This document shows, one piece after another, positions 47,780 to 59,542 of a DNA stretch of 64,000 bases. The position numbers and the translations under genes were made by a program. The DNA comes from Bryoerythrophyllum caledonicum (taxonomy: Eukaryota; Streptophyta; Bryopsida; Pottiales; Pottiaceae). The DNA lies in contig OZ020526.1 in the NCBI GenBank assembly GCA_963971425.1, positions 2,942,180-3,006,179 on the forward strand. Reading direction: 5' to 3'. The notes beneath the pieces are model-generated. The model saw only the letters and a program-made list of their open reading frames with translations, had not been told where the DNA came from and did no database searches. The stretch's first letter is position 1. Every line of letters starts with the position of its first letter.

Positions 47780-48210
47780 ACCACCATCACAAGAAACTAT
47801 AAAACAAAAATTTCCATACCTTCCCAACAATCTAATTATTGAAACACTAAAATGCCTCGACCAAATACCAGAATATACCCACCCACCCCCCCCCTTACCT
47901 ACGCCCACAAAACCAAAACAATAATCCAAATCAAGAAAATGCATATATAATCACATGGAATGCCTCCTCTCTAAACACCGCCCTCCCTAGCTTACAAACT
48001 TTGGTCACACATACAAACACACCACAAGCCATTATAGTTATACAAGAAACAAAATTATCCGCCACGAAATCCACAAAATATATACAAAAATTATTTCAAG
48101 ACTATAAACTCATTTTTAACAATACACATGCACTTACAAGATGTATCCAACAACGGAGACCATACACACCGGGGCGCGGTGGTCTCCTTACACTAATAAC
48201 ACGCAATTAA
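47780..48210 (+). pseudogene. Truncated AP-endonuclease domain of the LINE
   Basis: A Pro-rich linker leads into IITWNASSLNTALPSLQTL, then AIIVIQETKLSA, then YTPGRGGLLTLITRN. The W-N-x-x-S-L start, the catalytic Glu in QETK and the GRGG strand match the N-terminal third of APE-type non-LTR endonucleases, which nick the target DNA. The domain stops at 48,208-48,210; the rest of APE and the whole RT are absent. So this is the 5' part of a LINE, unusual because LINEs normally lose their 5' end. Confidence 0.7.
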
Positions 48211-48762
48211 GTAATTATGCACTTAGCCAAGTGCACTGGTTGCTGGTAGAAAGCCGCAAGTTGTTTGCTCATAACTTTTAAAAAAATCAAAATTTGGCAA
48301 AAGTTTAGTATGTTTTTTGTCACAAAATTTTGGTGTTTGTCGTATCAAACATTGGCATCTTAATGTTCATATCAGTAATACATTTTTTACATTCGCTACT
48401 TTTTTTTAGAAAATATATGATTTCTAATCTACTTTGCAAATCCTGCTACAAAATTATAATCATGTGCCCAAAGAGATTATAAATGTGTTTTGAGTTATTA
48501 TAGGATTTTAGAACACTGCACTACAAATACAATGTGTAAGAGATACAAAAATATATATGCAATTTCCCAAGACAGTATAAAGTACCTCACTGTATTTTAT
48601 AATGCAAAAACATACATAATCAAGCAATTCCACACTAATGTTGTATTTAACTATTTCTGGACTTTGCAAAGTCCAGAAATAAGGAAGAAGGATTTTAGTC
48701 TCGTAAAATAGTCGCACCAAAGAATATGAAAGGGATACCCAGTTAATTTATTTTAATCATTC
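48211..48762. other. Spacer between the LINE fragment and the palindrome-rich segment
   Basis: No gene. Contains a perfect 30-bp palindrome at 48,652-48,681. Confidence 0.5.
48652..48681. repeat. Perfect 30-bp palindrome
   Basis: TATTTCTGGACTTTG is followed directly by its exact reverse complement with no loop. It lies about 80 bp before the first CCGG...CCGG palindrome variant and may mark an element boundary. Confidence 0.8.
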
Positions 48763-50513
48763 AGCCGGATATCTCCGGATGGTTTCAGTGATACAATACG
48801 AATCGAATATAGTGATAAAACAAGCGTGAAATTTCGTTCGTCGTGATCGACAAAATGATAACAACTTTCAAGCTAACACATTTATAAAACTACCATGTAA
48901 TATGGTGTACTGTACATTTCTGTGGTAATATCGTGTAGAAGATGAGTACAGTGCATTTCAGAGCTTGAAGCATTGACATGTAAGGAATGCCGTTCAGACA
49001 TTCGGAGATATCCGGTCGAAAGCAAAGTACTAAAAAAATAATTGCTCGGCTGTTCAAAAACGACAATGCTACTCTGGAATGAAGTCTCTTTACAAAAGCG
49101 TTTGATACAAGACCAAATGTAGGAAAAAATAGTGACTGGTCTCAGCAAAATTCGTGGATCTAACAACAAATTCTATCCTTGCACTACCTCTCTGAAGAGC
49201 TCTAAAGATCCTTCCAATGAGCCGGTGCGTACATGTCCGAATCGACATCAGACCCTGTGTCACACCCAGTTTGAAATGGGCTGCAGCCGCCATCCGAAGA
49301 AGATTCCTCCTCGTCTTCATAACAAGGATCGTCCTCCTCCTCTTCTTCAATCGAAGCAGCTCCATTAAGGGTCTCTTCCACATCGGAGTCGATCTGCTTC
49401 TCGTCCTCCGCATCACAGTCGATGCCGTAGTCCTCCTCTTGAACAAACTTGCTCTCAGCGTCATCCTCCAATTCGTCCAGAACACGCCGATCGGACCAGA
49501 TCGCCCTTCTGTACTCGCCTTATAAGAAAAGCAGTCTTCCCTTCTCCAAACCCTGAGCCTCGCTCACCATCCTTCCTGAAACTCTCCTGTCTACCGAATC
49601 AGAGACTTCCCTCTCCCTCTTTCTACTTCCGAAAGCCATCTCCTCTCTCTCCACCGTGGCTATGGCCTAACAAGACTTATGGTTGAAAGACAAAACATAT
49701 GGATTGCTGCAGTCCTGAACCCTCTCTTATACAATCCTCCCCACCCACCCACTAATTACACTTCTCGAGCGTAGGTACATTGATTTAAGTCGCCATAACA
49801 CCGAGACTGATGGACTTAATGGCAGATGCCAAATTCATGAACGAACAACATGGTAGGCCACGCGTCAAACGTCCTGTCGTAATGAGATGTGAGAAGTACA
49901 ATCTCTGCCGCCAACCATCAGCATCATTTCAATCAAAAGAAGGAACTCGGATGACTGATATTAACTGTGTAATTGACCGCCCACTTTCATTTTAGCAGTG
50001 GCATGTCATAAATCAAAGAAGGAACCAGCCAAGAGAATGCCAAAAAGGTCTGTGTTATTTTGAAACAAGTTCCATTGTTAGAGAAATTGCAGTATCGTAG
50101 TCACAGAAGATCTCCGGATATGATTCAATACTATTCAGAACACCTAGGGAAGCTCAAAATTGGGAAATGTGGACCCCATTGTTAAGAATAGTAGATGTGA
50201 ATCTCGTATCCGGAGATCTCCGGATCGATCTCATCCACTTGAACAAGGCAATACATGAACATTCGTCCGACCATGAAATTTGTCTTCCATACCCGGAGAT
50301 CTCCGGTAAGCTTTCTATGAGATATGCGGGTCTGATAATATTCCGGTGGCATAAACCAGTCAATAACAATTGTGTCACTACTCAATGTATCCTAATAACA
50401 GTGAATGGAAGAGCACAAACCCGGTTCTCTTCACGAAAAGTGGCGAGAGCTAAAAGGAGGGATGTCGAACTCGGGACCAGAAAATAATCGTCTTCACAGC
50501 CGGAGATCTCCGG
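48763..50513. repeat. Palindrome cluster 1 (left flank of the minus-strand genes)
   Basis: Exact CCGGAGATCTCCGG at 50,210-50,223, 50,293-50,306 and 50,500-50,513. Variants at 48,763 (CCGGATATCTCCGG), 49,003 (TCGGAGATATCCGG) and 50,107 (partial). All lie outside coding sequence, downstream of the DUF7869-type gene and around the acidic ORF. Confidence 0.85.
49202..49639 (-). pseudogene. Small acidic protein of the palindrome segment, one in-frame TAA
   Basis: Starts ATG 49,639 (MAFGSRKREREVSDS), reads through basic then mixed sequence to a TAA at 49,520-49,522, and continues in the same frame through a highly acidic C-terminal half (EEEEEDD, DEEESSSD) ending HWKDL at 49,202. About 145 codons. 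No known domain. Acidic low-complexity tails occur in chromatin-associated proteins, but no function is claimed. It lies in the same orientation as the DUF7869-type gene. Confidence 0.4.
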
Positions 50514-50702
50514 TGCTCCTCCGTGAGGACGAAGAGACTCGACGAGGTTTTTTCAGAAACAGAATTTCATACAACAGAATTTAAGGTATTGGGACTCATC
50601 ACCGTATCAGGGATCAACGGCATTCGCTTTCTCTAAGTTCATAAGCGCTGCTTCCTTCATTTTACATGGAATGGATCACGTCAGTTGGTTAACTTTGCTT
50701 GA

Positions 50703-53700
50703 TCAAGTCGCAAACAAAACAGAACTCACATGACACCATACAGGCTTCTCTTGGTCCGGAACCCAAGTGGCTTCTCAACAGTCCTGGTACTTTCGCTTCA
50801 GATTCTTCTACTTGTTATCAGGCTCCCAATACTTAACGAGGAATTTTCCGTGGTTGACATTACCCTCATCCCTGACGACGTTCAAAACTGCTCTACCCTA
50901 CCAGACAGGATAGATGTCTGGATCACTAGGTCTAACTAAAATCCAGGACCCGAGACGAGGATTAAATGTGGACTTTGGGGCTTCATTGGCGGGTCGACAG
51001 TAAGGCTCAAGAACCTCATCTTCGGGGGTGACATCCAATGGTTGTGGAAGCGATCCTAGCGGATTTTCACCTCCCTCATGAGGGCCTCTCCAATCATGGG
51101 TAGGCCACAATCCCTCTTCGAGCTCGGAGGGCGTCTGTGGAAGTGGCTTGTCAAGCTCGTCGATGACGTCCCTCCAGTACTGCAGGTATGGGCGGATGGA
51201 GTCTGCGTACCCTGCGCACTTTGACATTCCGGACGCCCAATAGTCCACGTACTTCCGAAGCCCCGTCTTCATGAAGTTTTTGTTCTCCGTCGCTTTTCTG
51301 GCCTTGTCTCTGGCAACATCTTGGTTTCCGACCGGGTTCTGCTCCTCACTACCCCATATGGGCTTGAAAGGGACGCGCTTCGGAGAGCCTGTTGGAAGCA
51401 TGGGACGTCCGCTGTCATCTACCTTCCAGAGTTTTATCGGCTCTCTGTTCATCGGCAACCACTCTACGTCAACGGCAGATTTCTTGAACTTCATGACCGG
51501 AACACCATCATTGTCAACGTAGAACTTGAAAAGATGCATATCACTTAGTCCCACCAGACGTGCCGCCCCACTGCATAAGAAGCCATCGACGTAAGATTTA
51601 AAGTCGGCCACCTCTTGGATAACTTCCGGCATGATGGCTAGTTTCTGTGACTTCATGAATGCCTTCATCAGATCCGATAGAATATATGTACTGCTTTTCT
51701 TGAGTTCTTTCGATAAATGACTGAAGTAAGCATCAATATCTTCATGCGTATGTCCCACCACCAGGAAGCCAACCTGTATCTCCTTGAAAACACATCGAGC
51801 TATTAGCAGTGATAAGAATGCCATCAAGTACTGGTTCTTGTTGTCCTTCGCTGAGTTGTCGAGCTGTAGAAACAATTTCGGTGGCAACGGTTTCGGTCCC
51901 TTAAAAGCACTGGGCTCCACGGGCTTTAAAGCGTCGACACACCTGCTCTTTCCCCTCATGAGCGCCGCGAACATCGAGTTTGGAGGAGGGTGCTCGAAGA
52001 GCGCGCGCATCTCATGTAATGGTGCTCCCTCAAGCCGCCTAAATAGTTTTGCTAGAGAGGATATGGTGGCGTTCGAATCTCCCGGCCATAAAGCAGGAGC
52101 ATAGTGAGCATACGCTCCGTCGACATGACCGTGAGCCACCATTCCGGTGACATTCATGGGAAGCTGTCCGAGACCAGATGTCGCCTTAGTAGTCCTCCAC
52201 ATGCGTGGAAGGGCTGTCTTCGCAGTGTCCATCTTGTCGTGAATGACACAAAGAAAGGTCAGCGGCTTCGCCTTCGACTCCTCTCTCCATGTCGCATAAA
52301 GCTTCCGGCATGATTGTTGGTGATTCAAGTGAGCCTGCCTGTTGCTATAGAAGAGCTCGTATGCGGGCGTTCCCTTTGGAGTTGTCAGTAAGAACTGATT
52401 GAACTCATCGCAAGTACTGCATTTTGCGAAGGTGCTTCCAGATGGCTTAATAGCAACATTCCCGAAGAATTCCTTCCTTACCCTACTAACTGTGGACTGA
52501 CTTACAGGAGGGAGACCGTAGGAGTCGTTTGTCTGCAAAATGAAAAATTAACCTAGTGAGAGGAAAAATTTTGAAGTACAATCCAACAGATGGTGCGAAG
52601 TACTAAGTTAATCAATTGAAGGTCAATGCAGGTCAACGATGACCGAGCCGGAGATCTCCGGTTAAGATACTTGGACATCGATCGACGGAGCAACGAGAGT
52701 ACAAATCCATTGCAATATGCGGAGACTAATAACGTACATCGTTGACGCTCGCTCGAATTTGCTTCCAGTTGTTTCCCGCAGGAAGATACTTGAGAGCGTC
52801 AATCCGACCATTCTCGACACTTTGCATTTGGTGAGGCATTTGATCCGCGTTGTCATTAATAATCGACATCATTGAGCCCATCGCCTGTATAGTGGCAAGT
52901 CGTGGGCGCTTGATGCCCTTGTTACCGTGAGTTGCATTAATGATTCCTCTACTGAAATGTGCGATGTACGTGTGAAACGTGGACTTCTGAATTCCATGGA
53001 TTGTGTACCATGCAACGGAGCAGACCTCCGTTCCCAAGAGCGTGACGTACTTTCTCTTCCAGTCCCCATCAATGGAGTGGAACTGCCCGCCTACCGAGAT
53101 CGCATACTCCTTTCTATCTTCAAAGGATTTGTCATAGAATTTCTATCTAACAGAAAGAGTCTGGGATTGTTGAAAATATTGGCAGCATCGTTTGGGACAG
53201 CACCTTTCCGAGCTGACTTTGCGAATTTCGTCGCCGGTAGTCCTCTTGGTGTACAAGGATTCCTTCTTGTTAAGGTCTTGATGTCGGGTAATAAAGCGGT
53301 ATGGCTTCTTCGCACGACCCCCCGAATGAGCACCAAGATCAGGTTGTAAAGGCAGGGATGCAAAATGATCAATTGTGCTTTTCAAAGATCGACCGGAAGG
53401 AAAACAACATTCAAGAATGGGCCACGACTCATCACTCATAATTCTCTCCGTGTCTTCCACAAAAACATCAAGGACAGTTACACCAATATTATCTTCTCCC
53501 AAACATCCACTTCGGAAATGATCCGCTGGGAAAGCAGCCATGATTCTCCCAGAGCAGTGCACCAACCCATCTCCGTCCAATCGTTGTACTTCAAGTCCAA
53601 CCCATCGCTCTCGTGGTACGAATGGGGACTCGTCGGACCGGAGATCTCCAGTTGGAATCATGACATCCGTCCTTCTCCATAAAACGGTCCGCCGGAGTGT

Positions 53701-54117
53701 GTGAACAAGTGAATCGTATCTGCGTTGCAAAGGAATGAGTGGTAATTCTTCCGCCGCGGGGCATATGGTCGTTGGTCTAAGTAATACAAACTCACTGGAT
53801 CCGACTGGTATGTCAACTCCAAGCCATTGACCCATGGGGTGAACCTCAACAATGGACGCTTCTCCAATTTCGCCTGAACCTGGCCTCATAAGGTTCACGG
53901 ACATTCCTGACCACAGGACCTCCGATCTTCCAGTAGACTCCTGGGATGAATCATCTTCTTCGGTGAAATTCACATGTCCAGAATCGGAGCACTGAGCTGC
54001 GACCATGGCAAGGTCTTCCGAGTCACTCTCCCACCAATCTAAGTCAGACATAGTCCCGTGCTGCATCGGTGGATTCTCGGTTGGTGGCTGATGTCCTGAA
54101 TGAGAAATTGTGTGCAT
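50703..54117 (-). pseudogene. DUF7869-type (putative DDE-like) protein with several in-frame stops
   Basis: Exon 1 runs from 54,117 to about 52,738 (donor GAT|GTACGT), exon 2 from about 52,532 (acceptor TTTGCAG) to 50,703. The N-terminus is acidic (ESDSEDLAM). Mid-protein is the family's CC-x3-CC segment (ERCCPKRCCQYF). Exon 2 holds CSTCDEF, LQLDNSAKDNKNQYLMAF and FLVVGHTHEDIDAYF, the D-N...G-H-T-H-E-D core of DUF7869 proteins, and a tail that rebuilds as GKFLVKYWEPDNK...KRKYQDC. The conserved Asp/His residues suggest metal-dependent catalysis, possibly transposition; this is unproven. In-frame stops: TAG 53,143, TAG 50,898, TAG 50,808, TGA 50,775, with the frame otherwise kept. The intron carries one exact palindrome. 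Confidence 0.7.
52648..53651. repeat. Palindrome copies inside the DUF7869-type gene
   Basis: An exact copy at 52,648-52,661 lies in the intron. A copy with one mismatch (CCGGAGATCTCCAG, 53,638-53,651) lies in exon 1, where it is read as part of TGDLRSDE. Confidence 0.85.
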
Positions 54118-54163
54118 GTAGAGTCAATTTGGATGACCAACCTCAATATCGTCGGCAGGGATA

Positions 54164-54466
54164 GCCGGAGATCACCAGCAGAGTAGAGAATGATCAACAA
54201 CGACGACTTCTTGTTTGATTAAGCGAGAGAAAGGTGGAGCTAAAAGTTCCAGTCGTATTTAATTGGAGATCTCCGGATAATCCAAACTAGGCTGGCGAGG
54301 AGACTTTCAATGAACATTTTACACAAAATTGAAGTAGCCGGAGATCTCCGGAAATCCTGCTTACGAAGATTCTGACAGCCACTGGAATCAAGGGGTGAAA
54401 CCGTGGTTACCGGGCGAGATTGGCAGAATCTAGAATAGCACGGCATGAACAGCCGGAGATCTCCGG
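54164..54466. repeat. Palindrome cluster 2 (5' side of the DUF7869-type gene)
   Basis: Exact copies at 54,338-54,351 and 54,453-54,466. Variants at 54,164 (CCGGAGATCACCAG) and 54,263 (TTGGAGATCTCCGG). They sit within 50-350 bp upstream of the presumed start codon, where operator-like sites would be expected. Confidence 0.85.
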
Positions 54467-55525
54467 TTGAATTTTTTGGTCTTGATCGAATCAATAGCCG
54501 TACGGAATATTCGCGAGTATGGCGGTGTGATACAGTTGCAAAACCCGGTTAACAGTTTGGATTCACACGCCAAGCAATTACGTCATCTATATACTCGAGT
54601 CGAATTAAATTACTGCTTCAGGGCTATGACTGTATCTTCGGAGATGAATTAGTTATAAAATCTCTATACGAGAGCTCCCGATCGACTCAAAGGACAAAAT
54701 GCAACACAATCTTCACCAATCCTCACAGATAGACAGCGAATACGGAATTATACGAGGGAACATACTTAACATTCCTGGAATAATGTCGATTCGTTTCCCT
54801 ACAGTTATCTAGCACGATGTCGCGCACGCGAACACTGTCACTGACTTGTTCAGCTCCCATAGTATCTCAAACATCCAGAGCAAAAAAGGATGAGAGCTGA
54901 GTTGAAGGATACTCTTATCCACCTTTCCATCACCTCGTGGAGGGAAAATTCAGGCGCTCAAATTTGAAACGAATCTTGGGCATGCATGTTCCTTCAAACT
55001 AACTGCTGTACACCATCATGATTGTGCGCATTCTTCGACGTGCCCACGACCGAGGCCACATTCCACTCATGATAATGAAAGGCTCGTACTCTTGGGATGA
55101 CCGTATTGTAAGGATACCATCTAGTTCCCAGAGTGCTGCAAATTTGAAAACGGATGATGAAGTCTGCCTCATGATGTATCTTTGAATATACTAGGGCCGT
55201 ATCACGTCTTAGACTAAATCACAGTAAAATGTAATCATACAAGACTTCTCGTACTCACCTTTGTTAATTAAATTATACCCTACCCAAGGAAAGGAGACGG
55301 CCCTCTGCTGCCTACTAGTATTGTTCATCAGGCAATACAAGACTCAAGTAGAACATCGGCGTTCGTTACCAATTAAAATAATCTCCGATATTTCCTAGTT
55401 CGACAGAAGTTATATGGAGGCTTGAGAAAAAACGTGCACAAATAACTAAGCAGATGCTTTTAGAAGTACAGCAACCCCGTCCTATGAATTCGGGTACAGC
55501 TTCCGTGTTCAGGCTGGATTGTGCA

Positions 55526-55745
55526 TTAGGGTTTTAGGGTTTAGGGTTTAGGGTTTTAGGGTTAAGGGTTAAGGGTTTAGGGTTTAATGTGTATGGTTTA
55601 GGTTTAGGTTTAGGCTTAGGGTTTAGGGTTCATGGTTCACGGTGTAGGGTTTAGGGTTCACGGTTCCTAGTTCACGGTTTTAGGGTTTAGGGTTAAGGAT
55701 TCAGGGTTCACGGTTCACCGTGGAGGGGTCTGAGTTCATGAAGGT
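55526..55745. repeat. Interstitial telomere-type repeats (TTTAGGG)
   Basis: Degenerate array of TTTAGGG, TTTTAGGG and TTAAGGG, grading into GGTTCACGGTT variants. TTTAGGG is the plant telomere unit. Internal position and degeneration show it is interstitial, not a chromosome end. Confidence 0.9.
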
Positions 55746-56339
55746 TTAGGGCTTATATCACCTATAAATGTATAAATTAAAAATATTTTATAACTATGAA
55801 CTATAACCTTAAGTTTATCGATAACCATAACTTTTAAAAAAAACCTAGATACTATAGAGTGTAAGGAAATTTAGCGAGAATTGAACAATAACTATTTATT
55901 TTGATACATTATAATTTAGTTAGAGAGAGATTAAAGAAGAGAAGGAGGGTAATGGATTTAATTTTAGAGTAGACTAGCTGTTGGCGCTTGCTTTGCAATG
56001 CATTAGCCCAACCATTTTTATGTATTTATAATATTAAAAAGTATTAAAAAGTAAAAGGTGGAATGGTTCACTATATTGTTGACAACGCAGTTGATTGTAG
56101 TGTTTTTGTAGTTCACTGCATGGTTGACTACGCGATAGTTCACTCCGTCGTTTACTGCGCAAATTATGATTTTAGTAGTATGACTAGGAGTTGGCGCTTG
56201 GTTTGCAACGCATTAAATCAACCATTTTCATGTAGTTTTTATATCACAAAGTATTTAAGAAAAAAGGTAACAACAATCTACATAAAATATGAATATATCT
56301 TTGAAACCTATGCATTAATTTGAATAATGTAATAGAATG

Positions 56340-57600
56340 GGATAGAAAAAAAAATACTATTACAATAGTTCAATATTATTAACTAAGGATGGAGATTGAG
56401 AAGGAGGGGAGAGTAAAACTAAAATAAATAAATAAACAAGTATGAGGGAGAGTTAGGGAGGGAGAGTAAGAGAGGGAGAGACTTGAGGGATTTATTTTTA
56501 GAGTATTTTACATTTTTAGAATATGTAATAAGAGGAATCTAAAAATAAAATCAAATGTAAAAAAGAGATGGAGAGGGAGAGTAAGGGATAGGGAGAGTAA
56601 GGGATACTAGGAAGAGTAAGCGAGGAAGAGTGCGGGATTGTTTTAAAGAGTAGTTAATTATTTTTAGAATGTGAATTTATTGAAATAAGGAGAAATCCAA
56701 AAATTTTTAAAAATTCAAAAGTAAAATAGAGATGGAGATGGAGAAGGAGGGGAGAGTAGAACTAAAATAAGTAAAAAACAAGTAGGAGGGAGAGTAAAGA
56801 AGGGACATAAAGGAGAGTAAGAGAGAGAGAGACTTGAGGGATTTATTTTTAGAGTAGTTTATATTTTTAGAATATGTAATAAGGGGAATCTAAAAAGAAA
56901 ATCAAATGTAAAAAAGAGATGGGGAGGGAGAGTAAGGGAGAGGAAGAGTAAGGGAGAGGAAGAGTAAAATAGGGAGAGTAAGGGATTCTTTTAGAGTAGT
57001 AAGTTAATTATAGAATGTGTAAGTATTGAAATCACGAGGAGTCTAAAAAATATTAGAATCAAGATTAAAAAAGAGATGGAGATGGAGAAGGAGGGGAGAG
57101 TAAAACAAAAATAAGAAAAACAAGTGAGGGAAAGAATAGGATAGTAAAAAAATACTATTACAATAGTTCAATATTATTAACTAAGGATGGAGATTGAGAA
57201 GGAGGGGAGAGTAAAACTAAAATAAATAAATAAACAAGTAGGAGGGAGAGTAAGGGAGGGAGAGTAAGAGAGGAAGAGACTTGAGGGATTTACTTTTAGA
57301 GTAGTTTATATTTTTAGAATATGTAATAAGGAGAATCTAAAAATAAAATCAAATGTAAAAAAGAGATGGGGAGGGAGAGCAAGGGAGAGGAAGAGTAAGA
57401 GAGGGAGAGTAAGGGATTTTTTTAGAGTAGTAAGTTAATTTAAGAATGTGTAATTATTGAAATCACGGGGAGTCTAAAAAATATTAGAATCAAGATTAAA
57501 AAAGAGATGGAGATGGAGAAGGAGGGGAGAGTAGAAAAAAAATAAGAAAAACAAGTGAGGGAAAGAAGGGAGGGAGAGTAACGGAAAGGGAGATTAAGCT
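56340..57600. repeat. Purine-rich satellite with about 800-bp higher-order period
   Basis: The block AATACTATTACAATAGTTCA occurs at 56,353 and 57,151 (about 798 bp apart). Within it GGGAGAGTAAGGG and 'CTTGAGGGATTTA(T/C)TTTTAGAGTA' recur at about 56,488, 56,832 and 57,281. The plus strand is heavily A/G-biased. Confidence 0.8.
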
Positions 57601-59267
57601 TTTCCACTAATGTCGTTTTAAATTCAAGTATAATAATTACTCTAATACCCGGTGAACCCGAATATCTATTATAGTCATATCTAATACCCATGAAACCGGG
57701 TATCAATACGTCTTCTCACGCATGCTCACGACATTGACAATGTCATGATTGTGAAATGGACACGTTGTACATGTACATCATTTCAGCTGATTTTTAACTT
57801 CACCCACTGTCATCATGAGCCGTCACACCTTTGAGCCGTCCAGCTTGTCCTCTTTGGGTTTTGGGAACTCCAAGAATGAACCATTTCTTGTTTTTTTTGG
57901 CTTTTGTCTTCGTAATGTCGAAGGTAGTGAGCGGAAGTGGCGGGAGGGGTTTTCTTTCTTGGTTTGCGGAGTCGGCGTCGACGCATTAGGTTAGTTTCGT
58001 ATGCGCTGTGAGAGGCCGTTGGTGTGCGAGGTGAGTGTTGATTTATGTGAGGGACATTGAGCGTGCCGTGGAGAGGTTGTTAACTGGATATGGACTGAAG
58101 GTCAGAGAGTAGGACTGAAAGAGAGCGAATGCATTAGGAAGAAATTTGAAGAGCGCCTAGGTTCAGTAGCCAAGAGTGAACGACGCTGCGGTTTAGGGTG
58201 GCGTCAACACGAACGACCACGACGTACGGGTGCGCCGATTCGGCAAGTGAAGAGGTATGTAAAGTCTCAAAAATGGCTTTCAGTGAAATTTCAGTTGAAT
58301 TTGCAGAGGACTTCATAGAATCGTCACTGGAGCAGGTGTAGGGTTCGGTAAGCTTCATTAGGGTTCGAGAGAGTCGAATAGTACTGATGTTGTTAATCGT
58401 TTGAGCGTAATAGAAGGGTTTAGGGTTTAGGGTTCTAGTGTTCTGTGCATTCAGTTTCGAAGGGCCGTAATTGAGCAATTTATGCAGTGTTGAAATATAT
58501 TCCGCCGAATTCTTGTCAGTCAGAACTGGACCTTACATTCTAGGGCATTTGAGAGATTGTATAGTGTGTCGTTCTGAGTTGTTGAATGCTTATGTACTGT
58601 AGAGCTGTGTATATACTTTAATCCAGAGCAGTTACTGGAGGAGATTGCGAAATGGCGACTACAGTAGGGACGTTGAGTGAGACTGCGTGGGATGGAAACC
58701 GGTAAGTCTACATAATTGAACTGTTTATGCTCAGTCCGGGTGACCAAGTGGGGTTCCTTTTTTTGAGTGAGTTCTGAATTAGTTCTATTATTACGGAGTG
58801 GATGAACACTTGAATGGTTTTGAAAAACCTCAAAAATTGCGTACTAGAATTCAGATGTCTGTTTGGCTATAGTCGATTGGTTTTTTGTTGTCCCGTGAAC
58901 ATATTTGTATATCTATTCATGAATATGCAAATGATTTTGGAATTCCAAGAATGTTTGAATGTGTTTTTCCTCACTGAGTCTGTCGAGTCTGGTTCGATTC
59001 AATGTATATAGTTTAATCCATGTAGAGTCGTCAAATTTGGCGTTCCATCGAAACATTAGCAGATTATTCTTCTTGTGTGTAAGGTCGAGTTATAACAGAA
59101 TTGTGTGAGCTCTTTTTATACATATATTTATGTTCTCAATTATGTAACTTGTTATTTAAGTATGTCAAACTTCAAGAGTTATACGTCAAACCTCTCTGTA
59201 AATGAATGTAAATATTCGAGTGATGATATGATCCGATTAGTGCTATGAAGAGCCGTACGTGCTTTAG

Positions 59268-59542
59268 CCGGAGATCTCCGGCTGTAAATACGGAGTTTCA
59301 GTAATCAGCCGGAGATCTCTGGATGATGTAGCGATCAGATGAATATGTAAACCCTATACAAGCGTTTGTTATTCTCGAAAGCAGCCGGAGATCTCCGGAC
59401 GTATCGAAACAGTGGAGGTTCGCGTTGAGGGGTCATTAACCGGAGATCTCCGGTTTAGGTCAGAAATAGATCCGTCAAAGCAGCCAGGATTCATTCCTTG
59501 TTGGATGCACTCGACTTCCCCAAATCAGTCGAAGATCTCCGG
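59268..59542. repeat. Palindrome cluster 3 (intron 1 of the ParB-like gene)
   Basis: Five copies in 275 bp: exact at 59,268-59,281, 59,385-59,398 and 59,440-59,453; variants at 59,309 (CCGGAGATCTCTGG) and 59,529 (partial, GAAGATCTCCGGG). Spacings are 41, 76, 55 and 89 bp. Confidence 0.88.

Larger units (their letters stand above)
54467..58651. other. Central region between the divergent genes: telomere-like and purine-rich repeats, no genes
   Basis: No palindrome copy and no supported gene in about 4.2 kb. It holds interstitial telomeric repeats (55,526-55,745, and a short run at 58,417-58,435) and a purine-rich satellite (56,340-57,600). The two divergent genes would share it as an upstream region, unless the repeats are a later insertion. 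Confidence 0.5.

Noticed and set aside
49090-49485. Arg-rich minus-strand ORF of 131 codons
   Set aside because: Overlaps the acidic ORF in another frame; Arg/Lys codons mirror the GAG/GAC-rich acidic stretch.
53143-53145. Programmed stop-codon readthrough in the DUF7869-type gene
   Set aside because: The next bases do not match a known readthrough context, and several more stops follow later in the same frame, so simple decay is more likely.
54800-54860. Extra first exon (MGAEQVSDSVRVRD) of the DUF7869-type gene
   Set aside because: The ATG frame is plausible, but no donor/acceptor pair joined it to the main exon in phase.
55526-55745. Chromosome end (telomere)
   Set aside because: Repeats are degenerate, about 220 bp, and flanked by ordinary sequence on both sides; this is interstitial.
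59268-59542. CRISPR-like array from regularly placed palindromes
   Set aside because: Spacings vary (41, 76, 55, 89 bp), the unit is only 14 bp, and the copies lie in a eukaryotic intron.
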